A stretch of DNA of 64,000 nucleotides. Source: JAPULR01 sp963665075 (GTDB taxonomy: Bacteria > Chloroflexota > Dehalococcoidia > Lucifugimonadales > GCA-2712585). Shown in pieces: positions 1 through 7,288 of this stretch; the stretch's first letter is position 1, and each line of letters starts with the position of its first letter. The DNA lies in assembly GCA_963665075.1 (NCBI GenBank), contig OY762063.1, positions 372,001-436,000 of the forward strand, given 5' to 3'. Under the pieces are notes generated by a model, which was given only the letters and a program-made list of their open reading frames with translations, was not told the DNA's origin and searched no databases. The position numbers and the translations under genes are program-made.

Positions 1-1
1 A

Positions 2-424
2 GACGGCGGTGTCCGGTATGCCGTCCTGACCGGGATCACCATCACGATTTATACTCTAATCGACAAGCAAGGGGTTGAGCACGCCCAGCCCTTTCTCTAC
101 ATGTACCTGTTGACCGTTGGGGCAGCCGTCGGAATCGCTCCGTACATATTCCTGAAGTACAAACCGGGTGAAGTGTGCCGGGAGTGGCGCGAGGGCGCGC
201 GGCCCATCCTGCTGTCTAGCCTGCTGATGTTCGTCGCCTACGGGATGGTCCTGACGGCCTATTCCCTGACCCAGGTCAGCTACGTTTCCCCCGCCCGCGA
301 AGTCGGCATCGTGATAGGCGTTCTCATGGGCGCGTTCTTCCTGAAGGAGCGATTCGGCTCGGGCCGGCTGGTTGGCTCGTCCTTCATTGTCGTTGGACTG
401 GCGTTGATCGCGTTGTTTCCCTGA
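2..424 (+). CDS. EamA/DMT-family transporter, C-terminal part (5' truncated by window edge)
   Basis: The frame is open from base 2, so the visible 140 residues are the end of a longer protein that starts before the window. At least four hydrophobic helices are visible (around TYLSTV-free segments such as LLTVGAAVGIAPYIF, ILLSSLLMFVAYGMVL, AREVGIVIGVLMGAFFL and LVGSSFIVVGLALIALF). The last pair, with the FLKERFG loop between, is the typical end of the second EamA repeat in drug/metabolite transporters, where a glutamate follows the penultimate helix. It would act in the cytoplasmic membrane; the substrate cannot be read from sequence. An inner ATG at 101 is not the true start because similarity to the family continues upstream of it. 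Confidence 0.8.
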   Translation, partial: DGGVRYAVLTGITITIYTLIDKQGVEHAQPFLYMYLLTVGAAVGIAPYIFLKYKPGEVCREWREGARPILLSSLLMFVAYGMVLTAYSLTQVSYVSPAREVGIVIGVLMGAFFLKERFGSGRLVGSSFIVVGLALIALFP

Positions 425-732
425 GGCGCGACGCTGCGGGCCTCCGTCAGGAACTGAAGAGGACGCAGGCTCATCTATCGTCTAACATCGAAAGGTACGG
501 AATAATCCGCCAAATTACGTGAAACTAAGCATCCTGGCCGGGTAGTAATAACGTAACCCCTCTCCCATCTTGGAGACCTTTGCGTAACTGCCAAATGTGT
601 CATCCATCCCACCCGAATCACCCCCATCTCAATCTTCCCCCGTCAAGGGGGAAGAGGTATATCGGCGCCGTTTGGAGGGTTATGCAAATGCCCCCATCAT
701 GGGAGAGGGTTGGGGTGAGGGCGTCCCCTCCC
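425..732. other. Intergenic region filled by dispersed repeats
   Basis: No believable gene lies here. Besides the 573-660 repeat, the segment holds two pieces of the second repeat family: CCCCTCTCCCATCTTGGAG near 557-575, and GGGAGAGGGTTGGGGTGAGGG near 702-722. Open frames across it are repeat translations (proline and serine rich) with no family resemblance. Confidence 0.7.
573..660 (+). repeat. Dispersed ~90-bp repeat, copy 1 of 3
   Basis: The block runs from GAGACCTTTGCGTAACTGCC to GGGGGAAGAGG. It is nearly repeated at 18304-18390 and 47881-47972 in the same orientation. Shared parts are CTTTGCGTAACTGC (CCTTGCGTAAATGCC in copy 3), AATCACCCCCATCTCAATCT and the palindromic TTCCCCC-TCAA-GGGGGAA. 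No open frame is shared. It may be a non-autonomous mobile element or a REP-like unit. Confidence 0.7.
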
Positions 733-1581
733 CTAAGGGACGGGCGACCACTTGTAGATTCTCGCCAGCGTCTCTCCCATCAAGACGGCCCGGTCGGAAT
801 CGGAAAGTGTTTCCGTGACGCGAAATGCTTCAACGCCCTGCTCGTAGTTGAGTACGCGAACGGCCCGAGTCCAGTCGGTGCCCCACAAGCACCGATCCAG
901 GCCAAATTCGTAGAATATCCGGCTCAACGGTTCCCAGATGTCGGGGTACGGAAACGGCTCGTGGGACAGGGTGCAGGCGCCGGAAATCTTGATAGCCACG
1001 TTTTCCAACTGCGCGGCGGCAAGCACGTTGGACATATCCGCAAAAGGCTCCGGCGGAGCGGGCGGCGCGAATGGCTGCTCCAGCCCCACGTGGTCGATAA
1101 TCATCAGGGTCATAGGATTGCGGCGAGCCAGCTCTATGAAAAGCGGCAGTTTGCCCGAAGCCATCACGTTGACGGGAAGCCCCTCCCTGCCCGCGGCGTC
1201 CAGTATGGCATTGACGCCGGGATGGTCCGCTTCCACGTCGTAGACGTTCAGCATGATGCGCGCCCCGATGACGCCCGGCGTCGCCGCCCATTCAGCCATG
1301 TCCTCGGCGATTGACGCGGACATCGGGTCGAAGGGACGCACCAGTCCGAACCTGCCCGGATGCTTCGCGTACACCTGCCGGGCGTAGCTTGCGTCGTACC
1401 GGTACATGGCGAAGGGCGAAATGAGAATCGCCCCGTCCACTCCGACGGCGTCCATAGCCGCCACCATGTCGTCGCCGGTCACCTCCTCCGGCCCCTCCAA
1501 ATGCCCGTGCCAGGGACGTTCGGGCGTGTTTCGCTCGTAGCAATGCACCTGGCTGTCTATGGTCAGTGTCCGTGTTGACAT
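733..1581 (-). CDS. Amidohydrolase-family metal-dependent hydrolase (TIM barrel)
   Basis: The 282-residue protein is the size of the amidohydrolase-2 (COG3618-like) group, which includes 2-pyrone-4,6-dicarboxylate lactonase and related lactone or decarboxylation enzymes. Family marks are IDSQVHCY near the start (a DxH-type metal strand, with the first His replaced by Gln), MIIDHVG in mid-barrel and the closing WGTDW, whose Asp is normally catalytic. An AAGGAGG ribosome site precedes the ATG. It stands alone, transcribed away from the EamA gene. The substrate is unknown; a role in degrading cyclic or aromatic acids is only inferred from the family. The missing first His of the HxH pair resembles lactonase-type members. 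Confidence 0.8.
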   Translation of the reverse strand: MSTRTLTIDSQVHCYERNTPERPWHGHLEGPEEVTGDDMVAAMDAVGVDGAILISPFAMYRYDASYARQVYAKHPGRFGLVRPFDPMSASIAEDMAEWAATPGVIGARIMLNVYDVEADHPGVNAILDAAGREGLPVNVMASGKLPLFIELARRNPMTLMIIDHVGLEQPFAPPAPPEPFADMSNVLAAAQLENVAIKISGACTLSHEPFPYPDIWEPLSRIFYEFGLDRCLWGTDWTRAVRVLNYEQGVEAFRVTETLSDSDRAVLMGETLARIYKWSPVP

Positions 1582-1765
1582 CCTTCGCCTCCTTCGCTAC
1601 GGAAGCATCGCGCTCAAAGCTCCATCTTGTTACAGCCGCAATGCCTTCCGTGTTGAGAGGCATTTTACAACGTAACGGCTTGACGTGCAGGCCGATAGCC
1701 GGTCCGACTTGCGAAACGGGTTAATCGACGATGGCTGCGGCGACTTCCGCGGTTACCGCTTCCGG

Positions 1766-2983
1766 CTAGGGGCGTTTCGGCGTCCCTAAAATGCGATACC
1801 CCAGGTTCTCGTCCGTTCTCTCGTCGGTGGGCAGGACTTCAATGAGGACGTGCGATATTCCAACGATGTCGCCGTTTTCGTCGAAGCTGAAGTCGTCGCC
1901 GATGGCGCCGCTCCAGGCGCGGTCGGACAGGCAGTCCCTGAACCCTTCGGTATCCTGGTCGTCGTTGGTCAGTTTCAGGCACTCCGCGGCAATGTACACC
2001 CCGTCGTAAGCCGACCCCTGAAACCAGGGCCAGGGCGCCGGAACGTCATACCTTGCTTTGTAGTTAGCCAGGAGTTCTCTTCCGATTGAAGTAGTCAAGT
2101 CCGGGTTGGGCACGATCGCCTTGAGGCCCGTGGCGGCGTCGCCGGAAATGCTCAGGGCGCCGGTGCCCGTTGTCACCACTTCCGAATATATCGGGCCTTC
2201 GTAGCCAAGTTCGCGCGCCTGCTTGACGATGGTTCCCCCGGACGCTTCGCCTTGCGCGCTCAGCAACAGCGCGTCGGGAGTTTCGCCAAACAGCTTGGCG
2301 AGGGGACTGCGAAAGTCTATCACTTCAGACGAGTAAGCCTCCTCCGCAGCCAAGGAGCCGCCAAGTTTCTCGAACTGGGCGACGGCGGTGCGCCGGACGC
2401 CCTCGGCGTAGTCGGTGGACTCCGTGATGGTGGCGAGCCTGCGAACGCCGTCAACCCAGAGTGTGTTGCCGATGTCCGTGCCCACGTTCTTGGCGTTCAG
2501 GGCGGTGCGGAAGATGTAGTCGCCCGCGAAGGATATGTCGGGGCTGGTGGAAGCCGGCGACAGGATAATGACGCGATCCTTTTCGGCCAGCGGCGCGACT
2601 CCCAGGGTTTCGCTGCTGCACGTGCCGCCCAGGATAATCCTGACGCCCTCCACCTCCGTCAGCCGCCGGTAGGCGGTTATCGCGTCGTTGGCCGTGCACT
2701 TGGAGTCCTCGACGACGAGCTTCAGCATACGCCCGTTGATTCCGCCGGCGGCGTTTATCTCTTCCACTGCCAGCAGCTTCGACTGCGACAACGGAACGCC
2801 GTAGGACTCGCCAACTCCCGTTAGCGGGTCTAAAGCTCCAATGACGAAAAGCTGCTCCTCTCCGGCGGAGGCTGGCGTCGATGCCGCATCGTCGGAATCC
2901 GGCGCTTCGCCTGAACCGCAGCCGGTTGACAGGGCCGCGCCGACGCCCAGGAGAGCTATCGTCAAAATAAGTATTAACCGCAT
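1766..2983 (-). CDS. Branched-chain amino acid (LivJ-type) ABC substrate-binding lipoprotein
   Basis: The 405-residue protein starts with a lipoprotein signal of about 21 residues ending LSTGC, followed by an acidic Ser/Ala-rich linker. The mature part has the periplasmic-binding-protein type 1 fold: IGALDPLTGVGESYG, AVEEINAAGGINGRML, ILGGTCSSET and a second lobe starting around TITESTDYAEG. The family binds branched-chain amino acids, amides or aromatic acids and passes them to Liv-type permeases. No permease or ATPase genes sit next to it, so it is an orphan binding protein here and could serve a distant transporter or a sensor. Confidence 0.88.
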   Translation of the reverse strand: MRLILILTIALLGVGAALSTGCGSGEAPDSDDAASTPASAGEEQLFVIGALDPLTGVGESYGVPLSQSKLLAVEEINAAGGINGRMLKLVVEDSKCTANDAITAYRRLTEVEGVRIILGGTCSSETLGVAPLAEKDRVIILSPASTSPDISFAGDYIFRTALNAKNVGTDIGNTLWVDGVRRLATITESTDYAEGVRRTAVAQFEKLGGSLAAEEAYSSEVIDFRSPLAKLFGETPDALLLSAQGEASGGTIVKQARELGYEGPIYSEVVTTGTGALSISGDAATGLKAIVPNPDLTTSIGRELLANYKARYDVPAPWPWFQGSAYDGVYIAAECLKLTNDDQDTEGFRDCLSDRAWSGAIGDDFSFDENGDIVGISHVLIEVLPTDERTDENLGYRILGTPKRP

Positions 2984-3023
2984 CTCGCCTGTTACGCGGG
3001 CCGCTTCATTGGCTTAATCTGTC

Positions 3024-3398
3024 TTAAGACTCGATTGCGGAGCTGGCAAGCGCGGAATCCACGTCCGACCGGAGACTGATTACCCTGTCGAATCCCAGAA
3101 GTTCGAATACCTGGTAGATGTAGGGTTTGAGATTGCAGATGAAGAGCGTTCGCCCCTTATTCTTCAAGTCTCTCCACAAACGAAGGAACACCCTGATGCC
3201 CGCGGTGCTGAGGTAGGTGATTTCGGAAGCTTCGATCACTACGTCGGAATCGACGTCGCGAATCGCACGGAGGGCGTTGGCCTCGAACAAGACGACGCTT
3301 CGCGTGTTGACGTGCCCTCGCGCTTTCAGAAGAAGCACGGAGCCGCCTGACGCCAGGACGTCTATCTCCGCCGTGTAGGAATGTCCGTCAGATGCCAT
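3024..3398 (-). CDS. STAS-domain protein, anti-sigma-factor antagonist type
   Basis: The 124-residue single-domain protein matches the SpoIIAA/RsbV pattern. It has a beta strand VLLLKARGHVNTRSVVLFE, then DVVIEASEITYLSTAGIRVF, where the Ser-Thr pair in YLSTAG is the usual phospho-acceptor site, then a final ISLRSDVDSALAS helix. Such proteins bind and release anti-sigma kinases and so set a stress or developmental sigma factor. No partner kinase is adjacent. It is divergent from the collagen-like lipoprotein gene across about 220 bp. Confidence 0.85.
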   Translation of the reverse strand: MASDGHSYTAEIDVLASGGSVLLLKARGHVNTRSVVLFEANALRAIRDVDSDVVIEASEITYLSTAGIRVFLRLWRDLKNKGRTLFICNLKPYIYQVFELLGFDRVISLRSDVDSALASSAIES

Positions 3399-3499
3399 GT
3401 CGCTGTGTGTAGATTATGTCAAAAATACACCAAGCGCAACCCCTAGAAACGCAAATCGGGGAATCAACGGGCATAGGCCCGGCTTGCGTTATTTGCAGT

Positions 3500-3528
3500 T
3501 TGAATTGTACCCCTTCTGTGGTTAGAAT
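3500..3528 (+). promoter_or_regulatory. Predicted promoter of the collagen-like lipoprotein gene
   Basis: TTGAAT at 3500-3505, a 17-bp spacer and TAGAAT at 3523-3528 lie about 90 bp upstream of the start codon in an AT-rich stretch. Seen by eye only. Confidence 0.45.
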
Positions 3529-3619
3529 ATGTAGCTGTTTTGATACGGGTTCTTAAATATAGAAACGACAGGCTCACCTGAAGATGGGCCTTGAATTTTG
3601 AAGCGACGGAGAGGAAGGA

Positions 3620-5137
3620 ATGACGATGAGGTTACTTGTGGCGGCGATATTGATGATAGGGCTTCTGCTGACGGCGGCGGCCTGCGCGGGCGATGCAGGC
3701 CCCGCGGGAGAAACCGGGCCTGCCGGGCCTCAAGGCCCGGCCGGAGCCGTCGGCGCCCAGGGCCCTGCGGGAGAAGCCGGACCCGCCGGCGCTGACGGGC
3801 CCGCGGGCGAAAAAGGCCCTCCCGGTCCTCCCAACCCTCCCAACGTCGCGCTTCCCGGCCCTCAAGGCCCTGCCGGAGCCGTCGGCCCGCAAGGTCCTGC
3901 TGGGCAAACCGGCCCGGCCGGCCCTCCCGGCCCTCCTGGACCCCCAGGCCCCGCCGCTCCCGCCGAACCCCCGGCTGCGCCGCCCAAGTGGGAACCCGCT
4001 CTGTACACCCAACACCTGGTGCGCGAGGCCATAAACATGTATCAAACGGACGGCCTCGACGCCGCCGTCGCCCACTACAACACCCCGGAGAGCATCGACG
4101 GGCAGTGGTACGTATTCATTTACGGGCAGGACGACAACTTCCTTGCCCACGCCCCGAATCCGGCCCTGGTCGGCCAGCCGCCCTCCGCGGCCGTCGGCCC
4201 CAACAACTATCCTACGGGCGAAGCGGTGGCCGCCGTCGCCGACGAAGACGGCGAATGGTTCAGCTACACCTTCACCAACCCTGCCACGGGCCTGGCCGAG
4301 GCGAAGCATTCCTGGATAGTCGAGGTTGACGACATGATCTTCGGGTCGGGCTGGTACGAACCCGCGCCGGGCAAGTCCGAGGTCGAAGCCTACACCAAGG
4401 ATTTCGTCAAGCGCGCAATAGCTCTATACCAGTCCATCGGCCTTGAGGATACCGTCGCCTACTACAACACCGGCGAGAGCATCGACGACCAGTGGTACGT
4501 CTTCATCGCCGACGAAAATGACGTGTTCCTCGCCCACGCTCCCAATCCCGACCTGGTCGGCGAGCACGTTTCGGTGGCCGTAGGCCCCAACAACTATCCC
4601 GTGGGCGAAGCGGTCGCCGCCTCAGCCGACGAAGACGGCGAATGGTTCAGCTACACGTACACCAATCCCGCCACGGGAATCCCCGAGTCCAAGCACTCCT
4701 GGGTAGTCGAGTTGGACGGAATTGCCATCGGCTCAGGCTGGTACGAGCGGGGCGTCAGCAAGGCCGACGTTGAAGCCTACACCAGAGACTTCGTCAAGCG
4801 CGCCATCGAGCTGTACGACGCCCTCGGTCGCGAACGAACCGTCGAATACTACAACATGCCGGAGAGCGTGGACGGGCAGTGGTACGTCTTCATCGTCGAT
4901 GGGGACGGCTACACCATCAGCCACTTCAGGCCCATGTTCATAGGCCGCGACCCCAGCCTTCGCGTAGACGCAACGGGATACTTCTACGGGGACGATCTGT
5001 TAAGCGCCACAGAGGGAGGGCGTTGGGTCGATTACGTGCTGCTGAACCCGGAAACGGGCGACGAACGCCAGAAGCACACCTGGGCGGTGAGGCACGACGG
5101 CCTGATATTCGCCTCCGGCTGGTACGAAAACCGGTAA
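3620..5137 (+). CDS. Collagen-like lipoprotein with three Cache-like domain repeats
   Basis: The 505-residue protein has an N-terminal hydrophobic signal with a lipobox-like end (LTAAAC, Cys22). Residues 24-120 or so are Gly-X-Y triplets rich in GPAGPQGPAG and GPPGPP, interrupted once by a PNPPNVAL segment. Three tandem units of about 120 residues follow. Each starts YT-x2-FVKRAI-LY, has YYNTPESIDGQWYVFI, then HAPNP-LVG and GEWFSYT-NPATG, and ends GSGWYE. The units resemble single Cache sensor domains, which bind small ligands outside the cell. GAGGAAGGA lies just before the ATG; an in-frame ATG at 3626 has better spacing. The combination suggests a surface-tethered, stalked ligand-binding protein. 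No kinase or chemoreceptor module is attached. Confidence 0.8.
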   Translation: MTMRLLVAAILMIGLLLTAAACAGDAGPAGETGPAGPQGPAGAVGAQGPAGEAGPAGADGPAGEKGPPGPPNPPNVALPGPQGPAGAVGPQGPAGQTGPAGPPGPPGPPGPAAPAEPPAAPPKWEPALYTQHLVREAINMYQTDGLDAAVAHYNTPESIDGQWYVFIYGQDDNFLAHAPNPALVGQPPSAAVGPNNYPTGEAVAAVADEDGEWFSYTFTNPATGLAEAKHSWIVEVDDMIFGSGWYEPAPGKSEVEAYTKDFVKRAIALYQSIGLEDTVAYYNTGESIDDQWYVFIADENDVFLAHAPNPDLVGEHVSVAVGPNNYPVGEAVAASADEDGEWFSYTYTNPATGIPESKHSWVVELDGIAIGSGWYERGVSKADVEAYTRDFVKRAIELYDALGRERTVEYYNMPESVDGQWYVFIVDGDGYTISHFRPMFIGRDPSLRVDATGYFYGDDLLSATEGGRWVDYVLLNPETGDERQKHTWAVRHDGLIFASGWYENR

Positions 5138-5165
5138 GCCGTCAACCCGCATTGGTCAAGACGAG

Positions 5166-5202
5166 ACGCATCCCGTCAAATTCGCAGTTTGACGGGGTGC
5201 GT
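5166..5202. terminator. Hairpin terminator between convergent genes
   Basis: Inverted repeat ACGCATCCCGTCAAA / TTTGACGGGGTGCGT with a 7-base loop. It lies between the stop of the collagen-like gene and the stop of the convergent small gene. It lacks a long T run but could act on both strands. Confidence 0.55.
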
Positions 5203-5208
5203 TCTGCG

Positions 5209-5559
5209 TTAAGAGCGAACGAAGAATGAACCCCGGTCAGCCTCCCGATGGGTCTCCAGCGTCACCAGAACTTGCGCCAGCCGGGCTTTCTTCTCCTCGC
5301 TTGCGATGTACTTGGATTCTTCTTCGACAGCGCGAAGCAGGCTCGTGACCTCCGGCCCGTCGATGGTCGCAACTTCGTCGTTGGAATTCATGATTCGCAA
5401 GAGCGGCTTGGTTGGGTCCTCCTGCAACAGGATGAATTCGTACTGTCCCACGTCCGCCGTCCAATCGCTGTCGGCTGACGACGGCTTTGCCCATTGCATC
5501 TTGTGCTGCATGGTGGATGTCTTCAGTTCCCCAAGGACATTCAGTTCAATCTGTGCCAT
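5209..5559 (-). CDS. Small conserved-looking hypothetical protein
   Basis: This 116-residue protein is not assigned to a family. It reads as a soluble alpha/beta protein: strands QYEFILLQED and PLLRIMNSNDEVATIDG, then a charged helix VTSLLRAVEEESKYIASEEKKARLAQVLVTLE (quoted in part). The chosen ATG at 5559 has GGAGG six bases upstream; a TTG at 5562 is less likely. No signal peptide or membrane segment is present. It is convergent with the collagen-like lipoprotein gene, and I see no functional link. Confidence 0.6.
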   Translation of the reverse strand: MAQIELNVLGELKTSTMQHKMQWAKPSSADSDWTADVGQYEFILLQEDPTKPLLRIMNSNDEVATIDGPEVTSLLRAVEEESKYIASEEKKARLAQVLVTLETHREADRGSFFVRS

Positions 5560-5762
5560 CAATTACCTCCAAAATGTTCGCCCATCAGGAATGGGACCCC
5601 ATAGCCTCCGCGAATCTGGTCGCGGGCAATGAAATTTCGTAATCGGAGTCGCCACAAAGTCTACGCCATGCCCTTCTCCCCCACCAAGGCTAAAGCGTGC
5701 GGAAAACGCCAAGTTCGCCCTTCTACGCCTCACATCCACTGGCAGGTCGTCCGCGACAATCG

Positions 5763-5775
5763 TACAATCGGGGCA
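5763..5775 (+). promoter_or_regulatory. -10 element placed for a leaderless transcript
   Basis: TACAAT at 5763-5768 is followed by six bases and then the ATG at 5775. Transcription would begin at or next to the start codon. No Shine-Dalgarno sequence is visible. Confidence 0.45.
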
Positions 5776-7163
5776 TGGCAACCGACGCGAAACATGGGAA
5801 ACAACGACGCATAGCCATCATCGGGGGAGGAATCTCCGGGCTGGCCGCGGCGTGGGGATTGCATCATCACCCCGACCGGTTTGATTTCCGGCTGTTCGAG
5901 GCCAATGATCGGGTTGGCGGCAACGCGATTACCGCCGATATGCCGCAGGACGACGGGACAACCATCCCCTTCGACATTTCGGTGACCGCCTGCATTCCCT
6001 CGGTGTATCACCATATCGTGCTGCTGATGGAGCAGTTCGGCATCGACCTGGTGGAGACCAAATTCAGCTACAGCGTCAAGTATCGAGGACAGGTTTACGC
6101 CCACGATTTCGACTCTGAAATCAGGGAGCAGCTGCAACCTGAGATTGAGAAATTCCAACGCCTTCTGAAGCGGCTCCACCGGTTCGGGAGGCTGACCCGT
6201 TCGCGGTCGAAGTTCGTCAACGCCCTCAATCCCTACAACTACATAAGCATGGGCGCGGTGCTGAATCTGCACGGCTTTTCGGGGGATTTCCGATACAAGG
6301 TATTGAAGCCGATGTTCGTCAACTTCCTGATGGCGACCAACGTGTTCGACATGCCCGCGTCCCTCTTCTCCAGGTATCTGGAGTTCTTCGACATAGAATC
6401 CGCCACCCCCATGCGGACGTGGGACCAGGGGACGCGGCGAATCTACGAAAACCTTTCGGCGGGCTTCAGGGACAAGATTTACCTGAGCCGTCCGGTGCGG
6501 AAAGTCTACCGCCGGCGTGACCGCGTCGTGGTTGAGGACGAGGAGGGCGTCAGAGAGGAATTTGACGAAGTTATCTTCGCCTGCAACGCCAACCAGACTC
6601 TGATGATTCTCGACAAGCCAACCATGCTGGAGCGATACATTCTCTCGTCGATAAGGTACGAAAGCGAGCTTCACAACCACACCGTCGTCCATTCCGACTC
6701 CTCGGTGCTGCCGGACAACGAGGCGAAGCCGCTGGAGACGCGCAGCAACCACATCGAGCAGTACGGCTCCAGGCCGGACAACTATGAAATCACCTACATC
6801 ATGCACAACCAGCAGCCGTGGGCCAACGATTCCGACAAGCCCTGCCTGGTCACCTACAACCCAATCAGCAAAATCGACGAGGGCAAAGTCATCGCCCGGC
6901 GCTGGTTCCAGCACGTCGTCCACGACGTTCGCCACGTGGCGTTCCTGATGCACCTGTTCCGGTTCGTCCAGGGCAAGCGGCGCAGCTGGCACTGCGGCGC
7001 CCATACGCTCGTCAACAGCCAGGAAACCTGCTTCGTGAGCGGCCTCGCCGCGGCGACGCAGCTGGGCGCCGACTACCCCTTCGACGACGCCGAAGCAAGG
7101 AGGATGTTCAACTACTACGGAAGCATCCTGTACGGCTGGCGATTCAAGAAAGCCAGGGGTTGA
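5775..7163 (+). CDS. FAD-dependent oxidoreductase (NAD/FAD-binding, amine-oxidase-like, COG2907 type)
   Basis: From ATG 5775 the protein is 462 residues. It opens with a dinucleotide-binding fold RRIAIIGGGISGLAAAWGL, then LFEANDRVGGNA, the usual FAD-binding signature. The middle (FDISVTACIPSVYHHIVLL, FSYSVKYRGQVYAHD) fits the COG2907 group better than true amine oxidases. COG2907 members often sit beside lipid-modifying methyltransferases such as cyclopropane fatty acid synthase. It is followed after 125 bp by the GPP34-P450 gene on the same strand, so a shared lipid or sterol substrate is plausible but inferred. The longer frame back to 5697 has no ribosome site. Confidence 0.8.
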   Translation: MATDAKHGKQRRIAIIGGGISGLAAAWGLHHHPDRFDFRLFEANDRVGGNAITADMPQDDGTTIPFDISVTACIPSVYHHIVLLMEQFGIDLVETKFSYSVKYRGQVYAHDFDSEIREQLQPEIEKFQRLLKRLHRFGRLTRSRSKFVNALNPYNYISMGAVLNLHGFSGDFRYKVLKPMFVNFLMATNVFDMPASLFSRYLEFFDIESATPMRTWDQGTRRIYENLSAGFRDKIYLSRPVRKVYRRRDRVVVEDEEGVREEFDEVIFACNANQTLMILDKPTMLERYILSSIRYESELHNHTVVHSDSSVLPDNEAKPLETRSNHIEQYGSRPDNYEITYIMHNQQPWANDSDKPCLVTYNPISKIDEGKVIARRWFQHVVHDVRHVAFLMHLFRFVQGKRRSWHCGAHTLVNSQETCFVSGLAAATQLGADYPFDDAEARRMFNYYGSILYGWRFKKARG

Positions 7164-7288
7164 CCCTTTCCTCATCGTCTGTTCCGAATTTCCTTGTGTT
7201 TTTCGTGATGTGAAAGTTATACTTAGTATTGATTGTGGAAATCCCAGTTGGCGCTGGCGCACGGAGAGGATTCAAGGAGACCCGAATC

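Noticed and set aside
3700..3970. Short-period repeats that could look like a CRISPR or tandem array
   Set aside because: They are in-frame Gly-X-Y codons of the collagen-like gene.
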